This document shows positions 1 to 6,174 of a stretch of DNA of 12,350 bases, one piece after another; the first letter of the stretch is position 1, and each line of letters opens with the position of its first letter. The DNA is taken from contig CAMWRN010000047.1 in NCBI GenBank assembly GCA_947176675.1, forward strand, positions 1 to 12,350, written 5' to 3'. The position numbers and the translations under genes were made by a program. The notes under the pieces were generated by a model, which saw only the letters and a program-made list of their open reading frames with translations, was not told where the DNA came from and ran no database searches. The DNA comes from an uncultured Clostridia bacterium. Lineage in GTDB: Bacteria; Bacillota; Clostridia; Oscillospirales; Ruminococcaceae.

Positions 1-402
1 ATCGCAGAGCGCGTCAATGAGCAGGTCAAGGAGCAGACTTCCGCTCACAAAAAAGAGATCAAGGAATTAAAGAAAAATATCAAGGAGCTGTAGCAGCAGG
101 CTAAGTCCGCCGAAAAAGTTAAATCCGATTATGAAAACAAGCTTAAAGAGCTTGACGAACGGATGGGCGCTTCAAAAGCGGAATCGGACAAGCATATAAG
201 GGAGCTTGAGGAACAGTTGAAAAAAGCGGGTCAGGCTGACGCTGCTCTGATCGAATATAAATTTTATTTTACGGAAATGCAGGATAACGTCAAGAGTTTT
301 ATCGGCGTTCTCGATAAGATATCCGATACGGAGAAAAAAGAAAAATTCAAGGGCGCGGCGGTCAAGTTCCTGAATGGTATTCTGGAGGTGCTGAATAAAT
401 GA
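1..402 (+). pseudogene. Coiled-coil protein gene interrupted by an in-frame TAG; 5' end outside window
   Basis: Frame 1 is open from the left edge and reads as a charged Lys/Glu/Ala coiled coil. A TAG at 91-93 interrupts it, after which the same frame continues with the same heptad-like composition to a TGA at 400-402. The coil character is seamless across the stop (IKEL, stop, QQAKSAEKVKSDYENKLKEL), which argues for one ancestral protein. The triplet lies next to two CAG codons, so a single CAG to TAG change would explain it. The downstream piece could restart at ATG 163 (79 residues), but I see no good ribosome binding site there. The C-terminal half (EYKFYFTEMQDNVKSFIG onward) looks like a small folded domain that I do not recognise. 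Alternatives are amber suppression or a reassigned TAG. Function is unknown; phage proteins of this type may be scaffold-like or structural, but nothing here proves it. Confidence 0.6.
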
Positions 403-548
403 AACGTGAAAAAATATTCAAGTTTGCCGACAATGCTTTTACGGCTTATATGATTATTCAAGGCGGTATTACATATGAAAAAACTGAAACAGATAATATT
501 CCTGCTGACGGTGCTTGCAATGTTTCTGATCGCGGGCGGCATGGATAA
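399..548 (+). CDS. Small hypothetical protein (49 aa)
   Basis: This short frame starts at an ATG overlapping the TGA of the preceding coiled-coil frame (ATGA). A good ribosome binding site (GGAGGTG, about 385-391) sits at normal spacing. The product begins MKREKIFKFADNAFTAYMII and ends at TAA 546-548. Its first 25 or so residues look protein-like. Its last 24 residues lie in the region where the next gene (475-660) is read in another frame and look less natural. I recognise no family. It may be a genuine small coupled gene, or a gene whose original 3' end was overwritten by the neighbour. Support rests on the start context rather than on homology. Confidence 0.45.
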   Translation: MKREKIFKFADNAFTAYMIIQGGITYEKTETDNIPADGACNVSDRGRHG

Positions 549-660
549 CGGAGAGATATCTTTCGACGCAGCGGTTTTAGCGTTAATTGTTAATTTTGTT
601 CTCATGGCTTGGAGCGGGTTTACTTCGGGTCTGTTGGTGCTGCCTGATGATGGGAGGTAA
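475..660 (+). CDS. Small membrane protein with two hydrophobic segments (61 aa)
   Basis: The product starts MKKLKQ and continues with a strongly hydrophobic stretch at residues 7-22 (IIFLLTVLAMFLIAGG). A short polar loop with Asp and Glu follows, then a second hydrophobic stretch at about residues 31-55. This predicts a two-pass membrane protein or a lipid-anchored small protein; there is no lipobox Cys. The start has an AAGGCGG-like ribosome binding site about 10 bases upstream. The first 74 bases overlap the 399-548 frame. The gene stops at TAA 658-660, three bases before the ASCH gene, so the two are probably cotranscribed. Holin-like size and topology are possible, but the location is not a lysis cassette, so I give no function. 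Confidence 0.6.
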   Translation: MKKLKQIIFLLTVLAMFLIAGGMDNGEISFDAAVLALIVNFVLMAWSGFTSGLLVLPDDGR

Positions 661-663
661 ATT

Positions 664-1122
664 ATGAGTAAAGCTATACTTATGTCTATACAGCCGAAAT
701 GGTGCGCGCTTATTGCGGACGGCTGGAAAACAGTTGAAATCCGCAAGAACCGTCCAAACCTTAAAACGCCTTTTAAGGTGTACATATACTGCACCAAAGA
801 TAAAGAGGATTGCGGTGTTTCACAAGGCAAGGTAATAGGCGAATTTTTATGCAATAAAATTTATACCTATACAACATGTTTGGCGTTTCAATCGGATAAT
901 GATATTTCTACAGAGGAGATAGTGAATAAATCTTGTTTGTCAGGAATCGAACTTTTTAAATATGAATGTCCAACATCATTTAAAGAATTTAGCACAATTA
1001 ATGTTGGACTTTGGGGCTGGCATATATCCGATCTTGTAATTTACGATAAGCCGAAAGAGCTTTCCGAGTTTGGCAAAACAAGACCGCCGCAGTCGTGGTG
1101 CTATGTAGAGGAAACAAAATAA
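664..1122 (+). CDS. ASCH domain-containing protein (152 aa)
   Basis: The N-terminus, residues 3-30, carries the typical ASCH signature: a hydrophobic strand, then QPKWCALIADGWKTVEIRKN, meaning 'the gene product acts at the site where a pocket forms around the W..I..G.KT.E.R core'. The mid-protein strand KVIGEFLCNKI and the late GLWGWHISDLVIYDKP segment fit the same beta-barrel fold, which is related to PUA domains and is generally thought to bind RNA or modified nucleotides. Such proteins are frequent accessory genes in Firmicute phages; the exact substrate is unknown. The start is set by a GGGAGG site just upstream. An intrinsic terminator follows 12 bases after the TAA, so this is the last gene of its transcription unit. 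Confidence 0.8.
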   Translation: MSKAILMSIQPKWCALIADGWKTVEIRKNRPNLKTPFKVYIYCTKDKEDCGVSQGKVIGEFLCNKIYTYTTCLAFQSDNDISTEEIVNKSCLSGIELFKYECPTSFKEFSTINVGLWGWHISDLVIYDKPKELSEFGKTRPPQSWCYVEETK

Positions 1123-1134
1123 TCACGGTATCAC

Positions 1135-1160
1135 GGGCGGGCTGCTTGGCTTGCCCTTTT
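1135..1160 (+). terminator. Intrinsic terminator after the ASCH gene
   Basis: GGGCGGGC (1135-1142) can pair with GCTTGCCC (1149-1156) over eight base pairs, two of them G-U, around a six-base loop. It is followed immediately by TTTT (1157-1160). The position, 12 bases after a stop codon and before a promoter-like sequence, fits transcription ending here. The U tract is short, so termination may be partial. Confidence 0.6.
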
Positions 1161-1167
1161 GCCGACC

Positions 1168-1200
1168 TTGCACATAAGCAATACATCTATACTATATAAT
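1168..1200 (+). promoter_or_regulatory. Possible promoter for the Rep-like gene
   Basis: TTGCAC at 1168-1173 resembles a sigma-A -35 box and TATAAT at 1195-1200 is a consensus -10 box. The gap between them is 21 bases, longer than the usual 17. Weaker -10 matches (TACTAT at 1190-1195) give a 16-base gap. The site follows a terminator and precedes a gene preceded by a long leader, so a promoter is expected here, but the exact boxes are uncertain. Confidence 0.4.
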
Positions 1201-1208
1201 AGTATTTT

Positions 1209-1248
1209 TTAAAGGACGCAAGAGCCTTTTAACGGTCTTGGTTAAAGG
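1209..1248 (+). promoter_or_regulatory. Leader with mutually exclusive hairpins upstream of the Rep-like gene
   Basis: The strand CCTTTTAAC (1225-1233) can pair either with TTAAAGG (1209-1215) upstream or with GTTAAAGG (1241-1248) downstream, each with one bulged T. The loop of the first hairpin contains CAAGA (1219-1223) and that of the second contains TCTTG (1236-1240), which are also complementary. The second hairpin is followed by a weakly U-rich stretch (TTATCTTTT, 1250-1258). This resembles a switch or attenuator in a 5' leader. No riboswitch class is recognised, and AT-rich short pairings can arise by chance. Confidence 0.35.
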
Positions 1249-1286
1249 GTTATCTTTTCGCAGTATGTAAAAATTTAGGTGATTTT

Positions 1287-2045
1287 ATGGGAATGTTAAA
1301 AAAAGACGGATATTACAAAAAACAGGTAATTTGTCCTAACGGCATGACATTTGTAACAAAATGCCAAATGCCTACGCTGGGTAAAGGCGGCAAGCGTGAA
1401 CCTAAGGTAATGCCTACTTCGGAGAAAAAAGAAAAGCAGAACCTACGCCGTGCAGCTGAAAAGCTGTATTATCTTATGCTGTCAAACTTCTTTCCGGGGG
1501 ACTACAACCTTGCCTTTACATATCCTGCGGGGACAGTCCTGTCATCTGCCTGGGCAAAGGAGATATTCGGACGGTTTGCACGGCTGTACACAGCGTACTG
1601 CCGTAAAATAGGCTACAAGCCCGATTATATCTATAACACCGAGGTAGGCAAGCGGGGTGCGATACATCATCATGTCATTCTGCACAACCACCGCGACCTT
1701 GAAATTATCGAGGAGCTTTGGAGCAAGGCGGGCGGCGGTTCGGTGCAGTATCGGGGCAGCAGCAAGCTCCGTGCCGATTATGACTGGTACGACCTTGCTG
1801 TGTACTTTGTCGACCGCACTAAGGGCGGCAGGCAGCCTGATACACACGTCAAGGGCGAACGCCGTTACAATACAAGTCACGGCTTGAAGCGTCCGAAGAT
1901 CGTGTATGAGTGGATCGACGCGGACAGGTGGTACAAGCCCAGAGCGCCTAAGGGCTGGTATATCGTTCCCGACTCTATACGCAGCGGCGCGGACGAGCTT
2001 ACGGGTGGGAATTTTATCAAGTATCTTTTGAGGAGGCTGGATTGA
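1287..2045 (+). CDS. HUH endonuclease / rolling-circle replication-associated protein (252 aa)
   Basis: The central region reads YIYNTEVGKRGAIHHHVILH (about residues 114-133). The His triplet at 127-129 is the metal-binding H-x-H motif of HUH nickases, and the preceding YxYxTE strand with a Gly-Arg-Gly-type turn is typical of the ORF2/G2P-like replication-associated proteins. Tyrosines at about 165, 168 and 173 (DYDWYDLAVYFVDRTKGG) are candidates for the nucleophile. The classical YxxxK spacing is not clean: Y173 is followed by Arg at +4 and Lys at +6. The basic N-terminus (residues 1-55) probably binds DNA. The C-terminus is Trp/Tyr rich. The start ATG has a GGTGAT site at good spacing. Its stop overlaps the start of the next gene by one base. 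The family nicks one DNA strand to begin rolling-circle replication or mobilisation; that this protein replicates the phage is inference. Confidence 0.7.
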   Translation: MGMLKKDGYYKKQVICPNGMTFVTKCQMPTLGKGGKREPKVMPTSEKKEKQNLRRAAEKLYYLMLSNFFPGDYNLAFTYPAGTVLSSAWAKEIFGRFARLYTAYCRKIGYKPDYIYNTEVGKRGAIHHHVILHNHRDLEIIEELWSKAGGGSVQYRGSSKLRADYDWYDLAVYFVDRTKGGRQPDTHVKGERRYNTSHGLKRPKIVYEWIDADRWYKPRAPKGWYIVPDSIRSGADELTGGNFIKYLLRRLD

Positions 2046-2380
2046 TGAAAAAGGACAGGGTGCGTGATTATGCAACAGCGGCATTCAGAGATTATGCAGT
2101 TGCGGCAAAGTCGGCGGAGAACGTTACTGAATCGCAGCGTGAGGATATGGCGGCGGTTGAAAATATGCTGAAATATTTTTCCGCAGTAAAGCCCTCCGTT
2201 GTTTCTGCGGTCAAGGCTGTATATTTCACCGACGCAGGCTTGCCGCTCCGCAAAAACACGGTTTCTTTCCGCGTGCGCGAGTATGCACTGTCTGAACATA
2301 CCGACGAACGTTCCGCATACCGTGACTTAAAAGCGGCGCGGAATAAATTTGCCGAATACCGTGGTCTGACCGTCGGCTGA
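2045..2380 (+). CDS. Small helical protein, candidate sigma-70-like late-gene regulator (111 aa)
   Basis: The start ATG shares one base with the preceding stop (TGATG), so translation is coupled; a TTG one codon upstream is less likely. The protein is all-helical in composition. Its second half reads AVKAVYFTDAGLPLRKNTVSFRVREYAL, followed by SEHTDERSAYRDLKAARNKF. That looks like two helix-turn-helix steps, resembling sigma-70 region 4 or the ArpU/RinA-type activators of phage late operons. Those genes characteristically sit just before HNH/terminase genes, as here. I base the call on this resemblance plus position, not on a firm motif. It could instead be another small DNA-binding protein. 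If correct, it would activate the promoter just downstream (2386-2419). Confidence 0.45.
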   Translation: MKKDRVRDYATAAFRDYAVAAKSAENVTESQREDMAAVENMLKYFSAVKPSVVSAVKAVYFTDAGLPLRKNTVSFRVREYALSEHTDERSAYRDLKAARNKFAEYRGLTVG

Positions 2381-2410
2381 AAAAGTTGTCAGTAGTGGGT
2401 TCATAATTTG

Positions 2411-2419
2411 TGATAGAAT
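2411..2419 (+). promoter_or_regulatory. Candidate extended -10 promoter for the HNH/late operon
   Basis: TGATAGAAT matches an extended -10 element (TG-N-TAGAAT). A TTGTCA at 2386-2391 lies 22 bases upstream of the -10, too far for a normal -35 box, and no good box sits at 17 bases. A promoter with a good -10 and poor -35 is typical of activator-dependent phage late promoters. The -10 lies between the arms of an inverted repeat, ATAATT (2403-2408) and AATTAT (2417-2422). Confidence 0.4.
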
Positions 2420-2429
2420 TATAAGCAAG

Positions 2430-2444
2430 AACGGATATTCCGTT
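2430..2444 (+). repeat. Inverted repeat in the HNH leader
   Basis: AACGGA (2430-2435), TAT, then TCCGTT (2439-2444) is a perfect six-base inverted repeat. The outer bases GC at 2425-2426 and GC at 2449-2450 can extend it imperfectly. It would lie just downstream of the predicted transcription start, so it could be an operator or an mRNA hairpin. No protein is assigned. Confidence 0.4.
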
Positions 2445-2470
2445 TCCTGCTTTAGCATTTTGGTGATTTT

Positions 2471-2827
2471 ATGGCAATGCTTACAGTCGAGCAGATCAAA
2501 AAGCTTATTGAAGATAACAGGCTTGATATTTTCTATAACTCTAAGTACTGGCGCAGATTTTCCAAAGAGGTCAAGCGGGAACAGAACAACGAATGTCAGA
2601 TATGCAAATCCCGCGGAAAATATTTACCCGCAAAAATACTGCACCATGTCAAGCACTTGAAAGATCGTCCCGACTTAGCGTACAGCAGATACTACACCGA
2701 CGAAAACGGAGTGCGTCATAGACAGCTCCTTGCGGTATGCTTCCGCTGCCATGAGGAACTCCACGGCAGAACGTTCAAAGTCGGTACGCGTCCTCGCAAG
2801 GGCTATACCAACGAGGAAAAATTCTGA
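2471..2827 (+). CDS. HNH endonuclease, packaging-associated (118 aa)
   Basis: Two zinc-knuckle pairs are visible, C42-x2-C45 (ECQIC) and C90-x2-C93 (CFRC). They bracket a catalytic HH at 58-59 (ILHHVKHL), and CHEELH at 93-98 supplies the last His. This is the compact HNH fold found next to terminase genes in many cos-type HK97-like phages, where the HNH protein assists terminase in cutting concatemeric DNA at cos (shown for HK97 gp74-type proteins). The Asn of the classical motif is not obvious. The start ATG (MAML) has GGTGAT seven bases upstream. The gene lies immediately before a structured non-coding gap and the small terminase gene, as expected for this role. A free-standing homing nuclease is the alternative. 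Confidence 0.85.
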   Translation: MAMLTVEQIKKLIEDNRLDIFYNSKYWRRFSKEVKREQNNECQICKSRGKYLPAKILHHVKHLKDRPDLAYSRYYTDENGVRHRQLLAVCFRCHEELHGRTFKVGTRPRKGYTNEEKF

Positions 2828-3024
2828 AACCCATACCCCCCTCTCGAAAAAACGGCTTTCAAGAGGGGGCGGTACACCGCAGGGGACAATCAAGACAAGT
2901 TCGGGAGCGGGTCGCGCGTGACGCACACGGGCGCGGGCGCGCGTGTATGTAAATTTTTTGTGTGGTTGAGGTCGGACGAAATTTAGTCCAGAAAATAAAT
3001 TTTTCGGAAAGGAGCTGTTGAGGT
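2828..3024 (+). other. Non-coding gap between HNH and small terminase; candidate cos/packaging region
   Basis: No credible gene lies here. It contains a C-run/G-run hairpin (2837-2869), an alternating CG/TG tract (about 2912-2950), a small inverted repeat GGAC/GTCC (2974-2977, 2986-2989), and the ribosome binding site of the small terminase (GGAAAGGAG at about 3005-3013). In cos phages with an HNH gene next to terminase, cos lies in this interval. The exact cleavage point cannot be read from sequence alone. Confidence 0.45.
2837..2869 (+). repeat. C-run/G-run hairpin downstream of HNH
   Basis: CCCCCTCT (2837-2844) pairs perfectly with AGAGGGGG (2862-2869). After a C/A mismatch, GAAA (2846-2849) pairs with TTTC (2857-2860) around a seven-base loop. 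There is no U tract after it, so it is not a normal terminator. It begins 10 bases after the HNH stop codon. Confidence 0.65.
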
Positions 3025-3309
3025 ATGGCTAAACCCGCATTGGATAAAGTTAAAAAAAGCGTACTTGAACAGCTTGAAAAAAGAGGCAGTTCGGTTGCTG
3101 TTTTTACATCTCTGGTGGAGGATTATTGCAACTGGGAAAAGGCGGAGCGTAATATTTGGGCGTATCTGAACAAGCTGGAGGTCGGTTCGGAAAGATGGGA
3201 GGATTACCAAAAGCTTGCGCTTAATGCAAATAACAGAAAAATGCTTATTCTCAAACAGCTTGATATAAAAACGACTAACGTCATAAGCGGCGATGATGAA
3301 GAAATGTAA
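3025..3309 (+). CDS. Phage terminase small subunit, P27-like (94 aa)
   Basis: A small, charged helical protein with the repeating pattern LVEDYCNWEKAERNIWAYLN, ending in an acidic tail (GDDEEM). Size, helical content and position directly before the large terminase fit a P27-type small terminase, which recognises the packaging site and recruits the large subunit. The start has a strong GGAAAGGAG site. The last 17 bases overlap the large terminase frame. The sequence itself carries few diagnostic residues, so the call leans on context. Confidence 0.75.
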   Translation: MAKPALDKVKKSVLEQLEKRGSSVAVFTSLVEDYCNWEKAERNIWAYLNKLEVGSERWEDYQKLALNANNRKMLILKQLDIKTTNVISGDDEEM

Positions 3310-4975
3310 CCCTCATATCCTCGAATATATCGAGCTTGTCAAGAGCGGTAAATATCCTGTCTGCACAGAGCAGGTGCAGCTTATTGATCTGGTGGAGCGG
3401 GTTCTCGGAGAGGACGGCGTTTATGTTGATGATGAACAGCTTGAAAAATATCTAAGCTATCAGAAATATTTTCCGTATGATCTATTCCCCTGGGAGAAAT
3501 TTTTATTCGCGCTGCATAACTGCACCTACACAGCAGACGGATTTCCACGGTTCAGTCATTTGGTTATTTACGGCGGGCGCGGACTTGGCAAGAACGGATA
3601 TTTAGCTTTTGAAAATTTCTGCTTGCTTACTAACGCAAATCCGGTGAAAAATTATAATATTTACGATTACGCAAATTCCGAAAAACAAGCGAAAAGGTCT
3701 TGGAACGACGTTTACGAAGTGATGAACGATCCACAGAACAAGGCGAAATTATCACGGTTTTTCACATGGAACAGCGAATGTATCAAAAATATAAAAACAG
3801 GGTCGGAATACTGGTACATGGCGAACAACGCCAAAACAGGCGACAGTTACCGTCCCGGAAAGGTCAACCATGATGAAGTACACGAGTTTGAAGATACCTC
3901 CGCACTGACAACAAGCATAACGGGTCTCGGAAAGGTAGATCAGCCGCGGCGTACTACCTGCACCACTGACGGAGACGTTCGGGGCGGATACCTTGACGAT
4001 TTGCTTGGAAAGTGCAGAAAGATACTAAACGGCGAAGTCCCCGACAACGGAACGCTCCCGTTTTTATGTCACGTTGAAAGCGAGGAGGAAATAACCGATC
4101 CTGCAATGTGGTACAAGGCTAATCCCAGCTTGCAGTACCGTCCCACGCTTATGTGGGAAATCAAGCAGGAGCTGGGGGACTATCTCGAAAACCCTGTAGC
4201 ACATTCGGCGTTCGCAACAAAGAGAATGAATTTTCCGTCAAAGGAAAAAGAGGGCGGTATTGCAAAATGGGAGCAGGTAGAGGCTACAAATCAGCCTATT
4301 GTTGAAAGTCTGCTGAAAAACCGTCCCTGTATCGGGGCGGTGGACTATGCGAAAACAAACGACTTTGTTTCTGCGGGTCTGCTCTACTTTGTGGACGGGA
4401 AATATATCTGGATAACTCACACATGGGTCTGCACCAATTCCGCTGACCTTAAAGCCAACCGCATAAAAGCTCCTTTGCGGAACTGGGAAAAAGCCGGACA
4501 CCTTACGTTTGTGGACGCGCAGGAAATTCCTCCGGAGCTTCCTGCGGTATGGATCGCAAACGAGGCGGCGCGGCGTGGTTCGGTGATAATAAAATTTGCT
4601 TGTGACTTTTACAGGTTTGCGTGGCTTAGACGCGCGCTGGAATCGGTAAGCATTACAAGCGACAAGAAAAACGGCAAAGTCATGTTTGTGCGTCCCTCAA
4701 ACGAGATGATGATATCGCCGATCATAACGTCGGGATTTGTAAACAAGTTATTTGTTTGGGGAGATAATCCGCTTATGCGGTGGGCGGCATGGAACAGCAA
4801 GCAAATAATGTCTCCAAACGGTAATATTACCTACGGCAAAATAGAGCCTAAAAGCCGCAAGACCGACCCATTCAAGGCGTTTATTGCGGGTATGTGCTTT
4901 TCTTCCGAACTGGAGAAATACGACAAGGCGCAGCGGCAGCTTGGAAGCTTGCCGTTTACAATAAATATTTATTGA
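3293..4975 (+). CDS. terL: Phage terminase large subunit (560 aa)
   Basis: This is the packaging motor: an ATPase that pumps DNA into the prohead and a nuclease that cuts it. The ATPase domain has a Walker A loop GGRGLGKNG at residues 94-102. A Walker B-like acidic pair is visible at 194-195 (VNHDEVHEFED), in the form typical of P27-type (Terminase_1) enzymes, and a coupling segment TTCTTDGDVRGGY lies near 221-233. The C-terminal RNase H-like nuclease offers candidate metal ligands at D351 (IGAVDYAKTND), D438 (FACDFYRF) and D525 (RKTDPFKAF). The 560-residue length is normal. ATG codons at 3293 and 3296 are both possible starts. It overlaps the small terminase by 17 bases, so its translation is coupled. 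Confidence 0.95.
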   Translation: MMKKCNPHILEYIELVKSGKYPVCTEQVQLIDLVERVLGEDGVYVDDEQLEKYLSYQKYFPYDLFPWEKFLFALHNCTYTADGFPRFSHLVIYGGRGLGKNGYLAFENFCLLTNANPVKNYNIYDYANSEKQAKRSWNDVYEVMNDPQNKAKLSRFFTWNSECIKNIKTGSEYWYMANNAKTGDSYRPGKVNHDEVHEFEDTSALTTSITGLGKVDQPRRTTCTTDGDVRGGYLDDLLGKCRKILNGEVPDNGTLPFLCHVESEEEITDPAMWYKANPSLQYRPTLMWEIKQELGDYLENPVAHSAFATKRMNFPSKEKEGGIAKWEQVEATNQPIVESLLKNRPCIGAVDYAKTNDFVSAGLLYFVDGKYIWITHTWVCTNSADLKANRIKAPLRNWEKAGHLTFVDAQEIPPELPAVWIANEAARRGSVIIKFACDFYRFAWLRRALESVSITSDKKNGKVMFVRPSNEMMISPIITSGFVNKLFVWGDNPLMRWAAWNSKQIMSPNGNITYGKIEPKSRKTDPFKAFIAGMCFSSELEKYDKAQRQLGSLPFTINIY

Positions 4976-4998
4976 TTTGACACAAGGCAGGTGAAAAA

Positions 4999-6174
4999 AT
5001 GACATTCAGAGAATTTCTCGGAAGTTTCTTTAAAAAGCCCTCAAAAGCCGTGTCCGGGGACGTTACGTCCGAAAGCGGAAGTTATGAGGAACTTTATACG
5101 GGAGCGATCAACGCCTTTGCGGTTTTCGCGGTCATTGATATGGTCGCCTCCCTTTGCGCGGCGGCGGAACTGAAAACCTACAAGGACGGAAAGCCTTTCA
5201 AGGGATTGGAGTGGCACAATCTGAATATTCGTCCTAACGTCAATCAGTCGGCTACAGAGTTCTGGAAAGAGGCATATTCAAAGCTGCTTTATGAGGGCAA
5301 GCTTCTTATTGTTCCGATTGGCGGTCAGAAAATTATTGCCGATAGTTTCAGCGTTGACGAATACGCGCTGCGGGAAAATGTTTTCACGGGCGTGACCCGC
5401 GGGTCGTTTACGTTTAACAAAGCGTTCCATTCCTCCGAGGTATTTTACATACAGTATTCAAACCAAAAGGTCAAGCCCATTATAAATGATGTGCTTTCGG
5501 TGTATTCGGCACTGTACAGCGAGGCGGCGAATAACTATATACGTTCGGGAGGTTCTAAGGGCGTTATCGAGGTTGATGCACTTCCTGCGGGCGACCCTAA
5601 AACTGAGGAGGAATACAGCAAATCCCTCAATAAGCGAATGAGAGAATTTAACAAAGCGAAGAACGCAACGCTGACTTTATTTCAAGGCATGAAGTACACC
5701 GAACTTAAAGGCAGCGGCGGCGGGAAAGAGATATCCGACATAAAGAGTATTTTTGACGGTGCGGTAACGCGTGCGGCGCAAGCGTTCAAAGTCCCGCCCC
5801 AGCTGGTGCTTGGTGAGGTGTCGGGCATTAACGACGCTATAGACTATATGCTGACGGTCTGCATTGACCCGCTGCTTAATGTGGTTTCCGAAGAATTTTC
5901 CGGAAAAGAGTTTACCCCGGAGGAATATATTTCGGGAAAATATATCGCGGCGGATACCACAAACATAAAGCATATTGACATATTCAGCCTTGCGCCGAAT
6001 ATCGAGAAGCTTATTTCCTCCGCGTTCGCGAATATCGACGAAACGAGAGAACGCGCAGGACTGCACCCTACAGGCGAAGATTGGGCGCAAGTGCATTTCT
6101 GCACAAAGAATCAAGAACCCGTTACAAATCTTAACATAATGAGTGATACATCGGGAGGAGGTGAAAAATCTTGA
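4999..6174 (+). CDS. Phage portal protein, HK97 family (391 aa)
   Basis: The portal forms the dodecameric ring at one capsid vertex through which DNA enters and leaves. Supporting features are the N-terminal MTFREFLGSFF with a following basic stretch, the INAFAVFAVIDMVASLCAAA helix (about residues 36-55), the wing/stem region, and the FKVPPQLVLGEVSG segment near residues 262-275, a hallmark of HK97-type portals. The length of 391 is typical. The start has an AGGTG site. The 3' end overlaps the start of the protease gene by four bases. Confidence 0.92.
   Translation: MTFREFLGSFFKKPSKAVSGDVTSESGSYEELYTGAINAFAVFAVIDMVASLCAAAELKTYKDGKPFKGLEWHNLNIRPNVNQSATEFWKEAYSKLLYEGKLLIVPIGGQKIIADSFSVDEYALRENVFTGVTRGSFTFNKAFHSSEVFYIQYSNQKVKPIINDVLSVYSALYSEAANNYIRSGGSKGVIEVDALPAGDPKTEEEYSKSLNKRMREFNKAKNATLTLFQGMKYTELKGSGGGKEISDIKSIFDGAVTRAAQAFKVPPQLVLGEVSGINDAIDYMLTVCIDPLLNVVSEEFSGKEFTPEEYISGKYIAADTTNIKHIDIFSLAPNIEKLISSAFANIDETRERAGLHPTGEDWAQVHFCTKNQEPVTNLNIMSDTSGGGEKS

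Noticed and set aside
264..854. 196-residue open frame on the - strand
   Set aside because: It lies across several + strand genes, has no ribosome binding site or recognisable domain, and its composition is that of an antisense shadow.
1219..1248. H-type pseudoknot in the Rep leader
   Set aside because: CAAGA/TCTTG and TTTTAAC/GTTAAA interleave as a pseudoknot would, but there are no bases between the second and fourth strands to span the first stem, so competing hairpins are more likely.
2730..2921. 63-residue + strand frame after HNH
   Set aside because: It overlaps the HNH gene in another frame and then runs into the CG-rich gap; composition is Arg/Ser/Gly-rich noise.
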